From: Ktedonobacteraceae bacterium
Lineage (GTDB): Bacteria > Chloroflexota > Ktedonobacteria > Ktedonobacterales > Ktedonobacteraceae
Direction: 5' to 3'
Length of the DNA stretch: 32,613 nucleotides
Assembly: GCA_014896635.1 (NCBI GenBank)
Contig: JADBKA010000021.1
Location: 1-32,613, forward strand
Shown here: piece by piece, positions 23,493-31,360 of the stretch
How the letters are laid out: each line of letters starts with the position of its first letter
Numbering within the stretch: the first letter of the stretch is position 1
Program-made: the position numbers and the translations under genes
Notes under the pieces: model-generated
What the model was told of the DNA's origin: nothing
Databases searched by the model: none
Seen by the model: only the letters and a program-made list of their open reading frames with translations

Positions 23493-25663
23493 CACGTCTT
23501 ATCGGCGCTTCGTTACCCCGCCCGGATGCTCATGGTAAAGTAACGGGCGTGGTTCGCTACCCGGCGGATCTCATCAAGCCGGGCATGTTGCAACTCCAGG
23601 TAGTGTTTGCACATCGTCCTCATGCGCGTATTCGCTCGATTGATGTTGATGCAGCCCGTGCTCATCCAGGTGTTGTCGCCGTTCTCACTGCTGCCGATGT
23701 GCCATATAACGCCTTCGGCCTTATCTCAGCCGATCAGCCCGTGCTATGCGGCAATGAGGTGCGCTTCGAGGGCGATAAGGTCGCGCTGGTCGTGGCGGAA
23801 GACAAAGAGAGCGCGCAGGCCGGTGCGCGACTGGTGCACGTGGAGTATGAAGATCTACCCGCCGTAACCGATCCACGTGCTGCGCTCGCGTCAGGCGCTC
23901 CGCTGGTCCACGAATCCCTGGGAAGCAATCTGCTCCTGCATGTGCCTATCCGCAAGGGTAATACCGCGCAAGCTTTTGCTGAAGCCGATGTGGTGCTTGA
24001 GGGGACGTTCACGACTTCCTGGCAGGAGCATGCCTACTTGCAACCGGAAGCGGGCATCGCTTTTGTGGATGAACAGGGGCGAGTGGTGGTTGAGACTGCC
24101 GGGCAGTGGCTGCATGAGGATCGGCGGCAGATTGCGCAGATGCTACAACTGCCGGAAGAGCAGATTATTGTGCGCTATGCTGCAATTGGTGGAGCTTTTG
24201 GCGGGCGCGAAGATCTCTCTATCCAGCATTTGCTGGCGCTGGCGGCCTGGAAATTGCGCCGTCCTGTCGCACTCGTCTGGAGCCGCGAAGAGTCGATGAT
24301 TGCCCATCACAAGCGCCATCCGGTGCAGATTCGCTGTCGCTGGGGGGCAAAAAAAGATGGACGTATTATCGCTGTCGAATCCGAAGTGCTGGCTGATGGT
24401 GGAGCCTACGCCTCAACCAGTGTGGAAGTGCTCAAGGTTGCTACGCTGTATGCCAGCGGCTGTTATGAGATCCCTAACATCAGCACGGACGGCTATGTCG
24501 TCTACACCAATAACATTCCCTGTGGAGCTTTTCGCGGTTTTGGCGCTCCACAGGCGCAATTTGCCAGCGAAATCATGGTGATGCGCCTGGCACACGCACT
24601 GGACCTGGACCCGGTTGAGATGCGACGCCGCAATATCTACCGCGAAGGCAGCATCGAACCGACACAGAATCCGCTGCCGGAGGGCGTCAGCGCGCTGCCA
24701 GTGCTGGAACGCTGCGCTGAAGAGGCGCAGTCACGCCTGGGCTATGGTCAGCCACGTCAGCCAGGGCGACAGGCTGTATCGCATCTGCGGCGCGGCATTG
24801 GCATTGCCTGCGGCATGAAAAATGTCGGCTACTCCTTTGGTTTTCCTGAGCAGTCTACTGCGACTGTCGAATTGTTCGGTAAGGCCGAGGTCGAGCGCGC
24901 GCTGGTGCGCATCGGCGCCGCTGATGTGGGGCAGGGAGCGCACCTCATCCTGCGCCAGGTAGCTGCCGAGACGCTAGAGCTGCCGCTTGAACGAGTGGAG
25001 CTGGTCGCCGATGACAGTGGAGAGACGCCCAATGCTGGCAGCGCTTCGGCTTCACGCCTGACGCTGATGGCCGGACGGGCAGTGCATGAGGCGGCGCGGG
25101 AAGCGCGCGGCAAATGGGGTTACACCGATGATCAGCACGTGGTGGCAACCAGGCAAATCCGTCCCCCCGCTACAACACCGCTTGATCCCCAGACTGGTGC
25201 AGGACGCCCGAATTACTGCTATGGCTATGCGGCCCAGGCCGTCGAAGTCGAGGTAAACCTGCTGAGCGGGCAGGTACGTGTTCTGCGCGTCATCAGCGTA
25301 CACGATGTGGGACGCGCGATCAATCGCCAGCAGGTTGAGGGGCAGATCGAGGGTTGTGTGGCCCAGGCCATCGGCTATGCCTTGCTGGAAGATTTCAAGA
25401 TCGAAAACGGACGTGTTCTCACGCCACACTTCAGCACCTACCTGTTGCCGACCATCCTGGATACGCCGACCGAGATCGTCCCCGTCATCCTCGAACTGGC
25501 CGATCCACTCGGCCCGTATGGCGCGCGCGGCGTTGCTGAGATGCCGATGGTGCCTTTCGCGCCCGCCGTCGCTGCCGCCATCCATGATGCCACAGGAGTC
25601 TGGCTCACGCAGCAGCCAATGACGCCTGAGCGCGTACTGGCGGCGCTGTCGGAAGCGAAGTGA
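23489..25663 (+). CDS. Xanthine dehydrogenase-family molybdopterin-binding subunit
   Basis: This 724-residue subunit is the catalytic molybdenum hydroxylase chain. It begins with the usual ALDP-like domain (GASLPRPDAHGKVTGVVRYPADL). Moco-binding motifs include the WQEHAYLQPEAG segment (Gln near the Mo), the GGAFGGRED loop, the GAFRGFGAPQA loop, and GQGAHLILRQVAAE. Near the C-terminus GARGVAEMPMVPFAPAVAAAI carries the Glu corresponding to the catalytic base of xanthine oxidase (GE/AE motif). Length is normal. It starts inside the stop of the FAD/Fe-S gene (ATGA overlap), so the two are translationally coupled and form one enzyme. Genomic position between uricase-pathway genes and DUF3830 supports xanthine or hypoxanthine as substrate, but related subunits oxidise other aldehydes or purines. 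No XdhC sulphuration chaperone gene lies in the window. Confidence 0.9.
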   Translation: MTRLIGASLPRPDAHGKVTGVVRYPADLIKPGMLQLQVVFAHRPHARIRSIDVDAARAHPGVVAVLTAADVPYNAFGLISADQPVLCGNEVRFEGDKVALVVAEDKESAQAGARLVHVEYEDLPAVTDPRAALASGAPLVHESLGSNLLLHVPIRKGNTAQAFAEADVVLEGTFTTSWQEHAYLQPEAGIAFVDEQGRVVVETAGQWLHEDRRQIAQMLQLPEEQIIVRYAAIGGAFGGREDLSIQHLLALAAWKLRRPVALVWSREESMIAHHKRHPVQIRCRWGAKKDGRIIAVESEVLADGGAYASTSVEVLKVATLYASGCYEIPNISTDGYVVYTNNIPCGAFRGFGAPQAQFASEIMVMRLAHALDLDPVEMRRRNIYREGSIEPTQNPLPEGVSALPVLERCAEEAQSRLGYGQPRQPGRQAVSHLRRGIGIACGMKNVGYSFGFPEQSTATVELFGKAEVERALVRIGAADVGQGAHLILRQVAAETLELPLERVELVADDSGETPNAGSASASRLTLMAGRAVHEAAREARGKWGYTDDQHVVATRQIRPPATTPLDPQTGAGRPNYCYGYAAQAVEVEVNLLSGQVRVLRVISVHDVGRAINRQQVEGQIEGCVAQAIGYALLEDFKIENGRVLTPHFSTYLLPTILDTPTEIVPVILELADPLGPYGARGVAEMPMVPFAPAVAAAIHDATGVWLTQQPMTPERVLAALSEAK

Positions 25664-25694
25664 TAGCACATTGTAGATTAGGTAAGGAGCTAAC

Positions 25695-26120
25695 TTGGAA
25701 CGTATTCGTATCATTGCCGGTCCACTGATGTTCCTGGCGCGCTTTGAGACAGAGGCGGCGCCACACACCTGTGCAGCTTTTGAGAAGCTGCTCCCGTTTC
25801 GTAAAAAGCTAATTCAGGCTCGCTGGAGTGGAGAGGCGGCCTGGGTGCCTCTTGGCGATTTTGACCTGGGCCTGTCCTTCGAGAATCATACCAGCCACCC
25901 GGCAGCGGGCGAGTTATTGCTGTATCCCGGCGGATACAGCGAAACCGAGATTCTTTTCCCCTACGGTGCTACTTGCTTTGCAAGCAAGATGGGGCAACTG
26001 GCGGGCAACCACTTTCTGACTATCATTGAAGGACGCGAGCAGTTGCGCGAACTGGGCCGCATCGTGCTCTGGCAGGGTGCGCAGGATATCCTTTTTGAAA
26101 GGGTCGAATCAGAGAAATAG
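25695..26120 (+). CDS. DUF3830-family protein (cyclophilin-like fold), purine cluster
   Basis: This is a 141-residue protein. It matches the DUF3830 family from memory: IAGPLMFLARFETEAAPHTCAAFEKLLPF at the start, the LIQARWSGEAAWVPL core, LLLYPGGYSETEILFPYG, and KMGQLAGNHFLTIIEG. The family is thought to have a cyclophilin-like beta-barrel, and its biochemical role is not known to me. The start is TTG at 25695, chosen because AAGGAG lies five bases upstream and the family begins right there. It is 31 bases after the molybdopterin subunit, so it probably belongs to the XDH operon. Position suggests a role in purine or allantoin metabolism, such as ureidoglycolate or ureidoglycine handling; that is inference. 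Confidence 0.82.
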   Translation: MERIRIIAGPLMFLARFETEAAPHTCAAFEKLLPFRKKLIQARWSGEAAWVPLGDFDLGLSFENHTSHPAAGELLLYPGGYSETEILFPYGATCFASKMGQLAGNHFLTIIEGREQLRELGRIVLWQGAQDILFERVESEK

Positions 26121-26126
26121 CATGCA

Positions 26127-26158
26127 AACGGGTGCCTTGCGCTTGCAAGGCACCCGTT
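26127..26158. terminator. Shared hairpin between convergent genes
   Basis: A perfect 14-bp stem (AACGGGTGCCTTGC at 26127-26140, reverse complement at 26145-26158) with a 4-base loop lies 6 bases after the DUF3830 stop. Neither side has a strong T tract, but its position between convergent genes suggests bidirectional termination. Confidence 0.6.
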
Positions 26159-26176
26159 CCTGCTACTGACCACTGA

Positions 26177-26419
26177 TTATTTGCCAACCGCTTTGATGCG
26201 CTCCGGGCGGCGCACGAAGTAGTAAACGAGCGCGCCGATCCAGGGTACCAGGAGAATGAAGAGCGTCCAGGCGACTTTGTCGTTTCCTTCAGATGGCTCT
26301 TTTGTCAGACAATCGATCAGAACCCAGATCCAGAAGATTGTGCCGAGAATGGCGATGCCCTGCGCGCCGCGTGCGAAGAACAGGAAGAGTAGCTCCACGA
26401 TAGGATTGGTGATCACCAT
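26177..26419 (-). CDS. PLDc_N-like small membrane protein
   Basis: This 80-residue protein has two hydrophobic helices (about 18-37 and 47-68) joined by a charged loop with DCLTKEPSEGNDKVAW. The second helix reads LFILLVPWIGALVYYFVRRPERI, typical of the phospholipase D nuclease N-terminal (PLDc_N) family of short membrane proteins, which occur alone in many Gram-positives and Chloroflexi with unknown function. AAGGAG lies nine bases upstream of the start. It is convergent with DUF3830, sharing a hairpin, and divergent from the GrpB-family gene. Confidence 0.8.
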   Translation of the reverse strand: MVITNPIVELLFLFFARGAQGIAILGTIFWIWVLIDCLTKEPSEGNDKVAWTLFILLVPWIGALVYYFVRRPERIKAVGK

Positions 26420-26573
26420 GCATTTTGCTCCTTTTTGCTGGTTCTTTTGTCAGAAGAGATTGTCCTGTGACAGAGAAAACATGAGACTTGCATAATGTGC
26501 TACGTTTAGCGTTGTGAGAGGTTACGACGACATCATTTTAGCATGTTACATCTGGTACTGGAAAGGAAAATGT

Positions 26574-27143
26574 ATGTCCCGGTTTATGAAAGCCGGTGAT
26601 CCTGTATGGATTGCTCCTTATGACCCGACGTGGCCTGAGCAGTTTCAACAACTCGCACGGCCCATGCGCGCTGCTCTCGGACCTGTTGCCATGCGCATCG
26701 ACCATATTGGTTCAACTGCCGTTGTGGGACTGGCGGCCAAACCGGTTATTGACATCCAGATCTCTGTAGCTGATTTTGAGCCGCTTGACGCCTATCGGCT
26801 CCCGCTGGAGCGTCTTGGCTACATCTTTCGCGCCGATAACCCGGAACGGACAAAACGCTACTTCCGCGAGCCACCAGGACAGCGGCGAGTGCATATTCAT
26901 GTGCGACGAGCGGGCAGTTTCAGCGAGCAGTTCGCGCTGCTTTTTCGTGATTATCTGCGAACGCACGCAGACGTTGCCGCTCAATACGCGCAATTGAAGA
27001 TTGAACTGGCACAGCAGTATGCGCGGGTCGAGGAGCGAGTTGCTTACACAGAAGCGAAAGTTCCTTTTACCTGGCAGGTCATTGCTCAGGCGGACGAGTG
27101 GGCGCGGCGGACAGGGTGGCTCCCCGGTCCCTCTGACGCCTGA
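26574..27143 (+). CDS. GrpB-family nucleotidyltransferase-like protein
   Basis: This is a 189-residue protein of the GrpB (UPF0157) family, which has a nucleotidyltransferase fold. Key pieces are WIAPYDPTWPEQF at the start, RIDHIGSTAVVGLAAKPVIDIQI (Gly-Ser of the motif and the Asp pair expected at the metal site), the RVHIHVRRAGS stretch, and FRDYLRTHADVAAQYAQLK at the C-terminal helix. The in-vivo substrate of most GrpB proteins is unknown; some are fused to dephospho-CoA kinase. AAAGGAAAA lies about eight bases before the ATG at 26574. A GTG at 26514 would add 20 residues without family resemblance. Confidence 0.87.
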   Translation: MSRFMKAGDPVWIAPYDPTWPEQFQQLARPMRAALGPVAMRIDHIGSTAVVGLAAKPVIDIQISVADFEPLDAYRLPLERLGYIFRADNPERTKRYFREPPGQRRVHIHVRRAGSFSEQFALLFRDYLRTHADVAAQYAQLKIELAQQYARVEERVAYTEAKVPFTWQVIAQADEWARRTGWLPGPSDA

Positions 27144-27213
27144 GTTTTTTGATTCAGGATCAGGGGAGTCAGGGAGTCAGCAGACCTCCTTCAAATGAGG
27201 AACAGAAAGTTAC

Positions 27214-28791
27214 TCAGTGGATACGCTTCTCGTAGCCGCGCCATTCTTTCTCGCGCAGGATATACTTTTGCACTTTGCCGGTAGAGGTTTTGGGCAGCAG
27301 GCCGAATTCGACGGCTGCCGGGCATTTGAAGTGCGCCAGTTGCTCGCGGCAGAAAGCGATGATCTCGGCTTCCGTCGTGCTGTGGCCTTCTTTGAGGGTA
27401 ACAAAGGCTTTGGGCCGCTCGCCCCACTTTGGATCGGGAATGGCAACAACAGCGCACTCCAGCACCGCCGGGTGGCGGGCTACCGTCTGTTCGACTTCGA
27501 TGGTCGAGATATTCTCGCCACCCGAAATGATCACATCTTTTTTGCGATCACGCAGCTCGATATAGCCATCGGGATGCCAGACGCCGAGGTCGCCTGAGTG
27601 GAACCAGCCGCCGGCAAAGGCAGCTTCAGTTGCCTGTGAGTTCTCATAATATTCTTTCATGACGTTGTTGCCATGCATGATCACTTCACCCATCGTCTGC
27701 CCATCGCGTGGCACATCGTTCATATGCTCGTCCACGACGCGCGCGCGGTCGGCTGTCACATAGCCCTGACCCTGGCGAGCGAGCAGCCTGGCCTGCTCTT
27801 CCTGGGGAAGCTGATCCCACTCAGAGTGCCATTCACAAACAGTATAGGGGCCGTAGGTCTCGGTGAGGCCGTAGACGTGGATCGGGCGCATGTTGAGAGC
27901 TTTCATCTGTCCGAGCAACGTGGGAGATGGTGGCGCGCCAGCGACGGTGACGGTGACCTGCCGCTCCAACCGGTGAGCCTTTGGATGGTTGACCAGGAAG
28001 ATATTGACGGTGGGGGCGCCGTTATAGTGGGTGATACCTTCGTTGTCGATGAGATCCCAGATTAGCTCCGGATCGACTTTGCGCAGGCAGATGTGCGTTG
28101 CACCGACAGCAGTGACGGCCCAGGGGAAACACCAGCCATTGCAGTGAAACATTGGCAGCGTCCATAGATAGACACTGCTGCTATTCAGTCCCGTCTCGAT
28201 GACTTCGCCCAGGGCGTTCAGGTAGGCGCCACGATAGGTGTAGACGCCGCCTTTCGGATTGCCGGTTGTGCCTGACGTGTAGTTAATGGCGATAGGCTCT
28301 TCCTCGTCTCCCAGCCAGCTTGCAGGTAGAGCAGATGATCCTTCAGCCAGAAACTGTTCGTAGGGGTCATCGGGCGCGCCGCTGTCTGCGATGCGCACGA
28401 CATGGAGATGTTGCAGATCGAGCGGCTCGACCAGGTGATAGAGTTCTTCGTCCACGAAGAGATAGCGAGCATCTGAATGGTTGAGGATGAAGCCGATTTC
28501 CTGTGAGTTCAAACGTGTATTGATGGCAACCAGGATACCGCCGGCTGCCGGTACAGCGAAATGGGCTTCGAGTAAAGCAGGTGTGTTCGGGCAGAGGAAG
28601 GCAACCCGATCGTGCTTATGCAGGCCGAGGGCGCGCAGGTGTGAAGCCAGGCGGTAGACGCGCTCGGCGAACTGGCTGTAGGTATAGTGACGCTGCCCAT
28701 GAACAACTGCTGTTTTGTTGGGAAATACCAGGGAGCTGCGTTCAAGAAAGCTCACGGGTGTCAGCTCGCTGCGATAAACTTTTTCTGCCAT
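27214..28791 (-). CDS. Acyl-CoA synthetase (AMP-binding, FadD/DmdB-like)
   Basis: This 525-residue ANL-family ligase activates a carboxylic acid as acyl-AMP and then acyl-CoA. Motifs: YTSGTTGNPKGG (phosphate loop), VYGLTETYGP (A5), GWFHSGDLGVWHPDGYIELRDRKKDVIISGGENIS (A7-A8 hinge) and LPKTSTGKVQK (catalytic Lys near the C-terminus). Overall it resembles medium/long-chain acyl-CoA or methylthiopropionyl-CoA (DmdB-like) ligases; the substrate cannot be told from sequence alone. The ATG at 28791 is chosen because AAGGAG lies eight bases upstream; the frame stays open to 28878, but that part runs through a tandem repeat and does not resemble the family. No beta-oxidation gene is adjacent. Confidence 0.93.
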   Translation of the reverse strand: MAEKVYRSELTPVSFLERSSLVFPNKTAVVHGQRHYTYSQFAERVYRLASHLRALGLHKHDRVAFLCPNTPALLEAHFAVPAAGGILVAINTRLNSQEIGFILNHSDARYLFVDEELYHLVEPLDLQHLHVVRIADSGAPDDPYEQFLAEGSSALPASWLGDEEEPIAINYTSGTTGNPKGGVYTYRGAYLNALGEVIETGLNSSSVYLWTLPMFHCNGWCFPWAVTAVGATHICLRKVDPELIWDLIDNEGITHYNGAPTVNIFLVNHPKAHRLERQVTVTVAGAPPSPTLLGQMKALNMRPIHVYGLTETYGPYTVCEWHSEWDQLPQEEQARLLARQGQGYVTADRARVVDEHMNDVPRDGQTMGEVIMHGNNVMKEYYENSQATEAAFAGGWFHSGDLGVWHPDGYIELRDRKKDVIISGGENISTIEVEQTVARHPAVLECAVVAIPDPKWGERPKAFVTLKEGHSTTEAEIIAFCREQLAHFKCPAAVEFGLLPKTSTGKVQKYILREKEWRGYEKRIH

Positions 28792-28813
28792 CTGTATACT
28801 CCTTGCGTGAAGT

Positions 28814-28959
28814 GATGATCTCCCCGGCGATGCTTCCTCTGCTGTACAGGGCATTGAGAGGCTCGCCAGCCTGATCAAATAACAAAGATGATCTCCCCGG
28901 CGATGCTTCCTCTGCTGTACAGGGCATTGAGAGGCTCGCCAGCCTGATCAAATAACAAA
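28814..28959. repeat. Perfect 73-bp tandem duplication (two copies)
   Basis: Bases 28814-28886 and 28887-28959 are identical head-to-tail copies, beginning GATGATCTCCCCGG and ending AAATAACAAA. Each copy holds a small palindrome (AGGCTCGCCAGCCT, arms AGGCT/AGCCT), which could be an operator. The repeat ends 23 bases before the acyl-CoA ligase start, so any element in it is present twice. Perfect identity suggests a recent duplication or an assembly artefact. Confidence 0.9.
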
Positions 28960-29086
28960 AAGGACAACGGAGAACCTGCTGTTTAGCAAATTATACAATA
29001 GGAAACACAGCCGGTGCTATACATGGATTTTGCATCTAAATGCGGGGTTGTCTGTACAGCTCTCCGCTCAGAAGAGCCGGGAAAGG

Positions 29087-29121
29087 GAGGTCCAGCGAGG
29101 ACCGGCGTCCTCCTGGACCTC
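29087..29121. terminator. Terminator-like hairpin after ferric-reductase-like gene
   Basis: GAGGTCCAG-c-GAGGAC (29087-29102) pairs with GTCCTC-CTGGACCTC (29107-29121), a 15-bp stem with one bulge and loop CGGC. On the minus strand it lies about 30 bases after the upstream gene's stop and is followed by CCCTTTCC, not a clear T tract, so termination is possible but not certain. Confidence 0.5.
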
Positions 29122-29153
29122 TTCTAATGAGCACTATTCGGGCGGATTTGAGA

Positions 29154-30362
29154 TCAGTCGTTGTTGTATCCTTGTGGCTGTGAGACCTGGCTAGAGCTGT
29201 TGCCCTGGACGGGTATGCCCTGGGCTGTGCCGCTAAGATGCCCTGGCGATGTTACCCGCATCTGTAACCGGACCTGGATCTGGGGGCCGGTGGTATTTGC
29301 GTCGCTGCCGGTCCTGGTGAGAAGTGCAACCATACGTAACCCGTGCTCGCCTTTGAGGGTAGTGAGGTATCCCTGATAGAGAGGAGCGCCGGCAGTCTGA
29401 CCGAGCGTTACCTGTGATGAGCTGATCGTGGCTGTGCCTCTTTCCTCTTCCTCGCCGCCACGCTGGCCCTGGCTCTGGAGCATGATGACCATATTGCCCT
29501 GTACGCCGTTGCCCAACGTGAGATCCATGTGTATCGTCTGTACGCCGCTGACGTCGGTATTACGTGTGATCTGCCCTTCCGCCGAGGCCGAGAACGGCGA
29601 GGCAAAGGGATCGCCGCTCTGCTTATTTTGCTGTTGCTGACTGTTTGGTTGTGACTGACTCTGAGCAACCGCCTGAGTATTTGCGGCTTTGATGCTAGCA
29701 GTGCTGTTGCTACCGCCGGCAATGGCGTTCCAGCCGGGGCGCAGAGGGCCGAGCATTGTCCAGATGGTGCCGATCACCAGCAACAGCGCGGTGGCTATAG
29801 CAAAAGCGGGATATGAACGGCCCCGCGCAGTTGCCGGGACGAGCAGGCGCCTGATGAGCAGCCCGCCGACGAGTGCGACGCTGGCGACGTAGATCGCCAG
29901 TCCCCACCAGGTTTTTGTGTCGCTACCCGTTGCGATGCCATGCACTGTGACCATCCCGAAGGCGAGTAGCGTCAGCAGGTGCAGGCGGCGCCACCAGGTA
30001 TAGCCGATGGTCGAGCGTAACAGCGTGCTGATGCCCACAGCAATACCCAGGTAAAGAGCGACGATGCCGAGCGCCATCCACAGCGGGCGGTAGTGGCTGA
30101 CCAGCGGGATAAGGATCTCGTTCAGACCGAATTGGGTGAAGGGGTCAATCCAGACCGCCAGCACGTGGATAACGGTAAACACGAGCGCCAGTAGCGTTAA
30201 GAAATTGTGCAATTCACTGTTAATTAGCCGGGGCCATTTGCTCGGAGATTGGAGCTGCATGGAGAGCGCCAGGCCGAGCGCAACCGAGACGGTCAGCAGT
30301 ACGTAGGCCAGCAGCCCGCCGGCTCTCGCCACATCCCACGTCACCATTTGCCAGAGATTCAT
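29154..30362 (-). CDS. Ferric-reductase-like (YedZ/MsrQ-type) heme membrane protein with extracytoplasmic domain
   Basis: The protein has 402 residues. About six helices fill residues ~14-204, with His residues placed for heme: SELHNFLTLLALVFTVIHVLAVW (two His in helix 2) and RRLHLLTLLAFGMVTVHGIA (two His in helix 4). Basic loops after helices 1, 3 and 5 place both termini outside. After helix 6 comes a Gln/Ser-rich stalk, then a ~140-residue extracytoplasmic domain (VSGVQTIHMDLTLGNGVQGNMVIML, GPQIQVRLQMRV). Its start codon overlaps the ApbE stop by 4 bases with AGGAGG just upstream, so the pair is translationally coupled. ApbE neighbours usually imply covalent flavinylation of an extracytoplasmic partner, but no clear [S/T]GA[S/T] flavinylation motif is visible; TAGAP is the closest. 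Confidence 0.75.
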   Translation of the reverse strand: MNLWQMVTWDVARAGGLLAYVLLTVSVALGLALSMQLQSPSKWPRLINSELHNFLTLLALVFTVIHVLAVWIDPFTQFGLNEILIPLVSHYRPLWMALGIVALYLGIAVGISTLLRSTIGYTWWRRLHLLTLLAFGMVTVHGIATGSDTKTWWGLAIYVASVALVGGLLIRRLLVPATARGRSYPAFAIATALLLVIGTIWTMLGPLRPGWNAIAGGSNSTASIKAANTQAVAQSQSQPNSQQQQNKQSGDPFASPFSASAEGQITRNTDVSGVQTIHMDLTLGNGVQGNMVIMLQSQGQRGGEEEERGTATISSSQVTLGQTAGAPLYQGYLTTLKGEHGLRMVALLTRTGSDANTTGPQIQVRLQMRVTSPGHLSGTAQGIPVQGNSSSQVSQPQGYNND

Positions 30363-31360
30363 GGAAGCCTCCTCATAACTTGCTCAGGAAAGCCGCCTCC
30401 TGTTTCCCACGTTCCATCTGTGTTGATAAAGAGGCCAGCCAGTTGATGATCTATGAGAAATGCCCGGCCCCGCTCCAGGCCCAGAATAAAAGCAGTCTTC
30501 GCGGCGATCTCCGCCTGTACGCAGCGCGCTGCGACGGCAGTAACCGACCAGAGGCCGTTATGAACTGGCAGACCTGTGCGTGGGTCGAGCAGGTGATGGC
30601 GCAACTCCTCGCCCTGCCGCCAGTGGCGACGGGCCAGGCCAGAGGTAGCGATAGCGCCGTGATGTAAAGGAATCGTCCAGACGGCATCTTTGCCTTGAAT
30701 GGCGATGGACCAGTGATCGGTCTCTGGTGGTAGGCCGTGTACCGCCAGATCGCCGCCTGCATTGACCAGCGCGGTATGAATACCTCTCTCTTGCAGCCGT
30801 TCCAGAGCTGCATCGACGGCCATACCCTTCGCAATGCCGCCGAAATCCAGTTGCACGCCGGCAGGCAACGCCACACAGCGCATTTTCCGCTCAACTTGTA
30901 TAGAGCGCCATGCCCCTCCCGGCTGTGCGCGATATGTGACGGCAGGCAGTTCCACCGGCAGTTCGTCGAATGATCGGTCATAGCCAAGCTGAGCAAGCTG
31001 CTTGAGCAACGACGGATCGTAGATGCCATTGGTCGCGCGCGCTGCTGCCAGCGCCTCTGTGAGCACGCGAAGGAGCAGCTCGCTGACGATGAACAGTCCC
31101 CCGGCCTGCTGGTTGAGCCGCGATAGTTCGCTGTCGGTACGGAAGCGGCTCAGCGTCTGTTCCCATTCCTCAAAGAGCGTCCGTACCGCATCGAGACCTG
31201 CGGCCTGCTGTCCTTCCGGCAGCAGTAGTGTGATGGTTGTCCCCATCGCGCGGAAGTGCGCGCGGCTCATACCTGCCGGCGTGATAAAGTCGAGTTCAGG
31301 ATCAGGAGACACCGCTGCTGGTGGCCGGTCCCTGTGTTGAGCCGTTGTTGCCGAAGCCAT
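30359..31360 (-). CDS. apbE: ApbE-family FAD:protein FMN transferase
   Basis: The protein has 333 residues with the start chosen. The enzyme transfers FMN from FAD to a Ser/Thr of partner proteins. Family motifs: SRAHFRAMGTTITLLL at the domain start, FDELPVELPAV, LDFGGIAKGMAVDAALE (FAD/Mg site), LVNAGGDLAVHG, ATSGLARRHW and LLDPRTGLPVHNGLWSVTAVA. No signal peptide is visible in the chosen frame, although many ApbE proteins act outside the membrane. The start is uncertain: ATG 31360 follows a G8 tract acting as ribosome-binding site but overlaps the upstream gene by 59 bases, whereas ATG 31270 begins right at the conserved domain without overlap. Loss of one G in the tract would fuse it to the upstream membrane anchor. 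It overlaps the ferric-reductase-like gene by 4 bases. Confidence 0.85.
   Translation of the reverse strand: MASATTAQHRDRPPAAVSPDPELDFITPAGMSRAHFRAMGTTITLLLPEGQQAAGLDAVRTLFEEWEQTLSRFRTDSELSRLNQQAGGLFIVSELLLRVLTEALAAARATNGIYDPSLLKQLAQLGYDRSFDELPVELPAVTYRAQPGGAWRSIQVERKMRCVALPAGVQLDFGGIAKGMAVDAALERLQERGIHTALVNAGGDLAVHGLPPETDHWSIAIQGKDAVWTIPLHHGAIATSGLARRHWRQGEELRHHLLDPRTGLPVHNGLWSVTAVAARCVQAEIAAKTAFILGLERGRAFLIDHQLAGLFINTDGTWETGGGFPEQVMRRLP

Larger units (their letters stand above)
28792..29153. other. Intergenic region with tandem duplication and hairpin
   Basis: These 362 bases form the upstream region of the acyl-CoA ligase and the downstream region of the ferric-reductase-like gene, both on the minus strand. 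They contain a perfect two-copy 73-bp tandem repeat and a long hairpin, entered separately. Nothing else was recognised; no reading frame in it is convincing. Confidence 0.5.

Noticed and set aside
28814..28959. Possible CRISPR-like repeat pair
   Set aside because: There are only two copies, they are directly adjacent with no spacer, and no cas genes are in the window.
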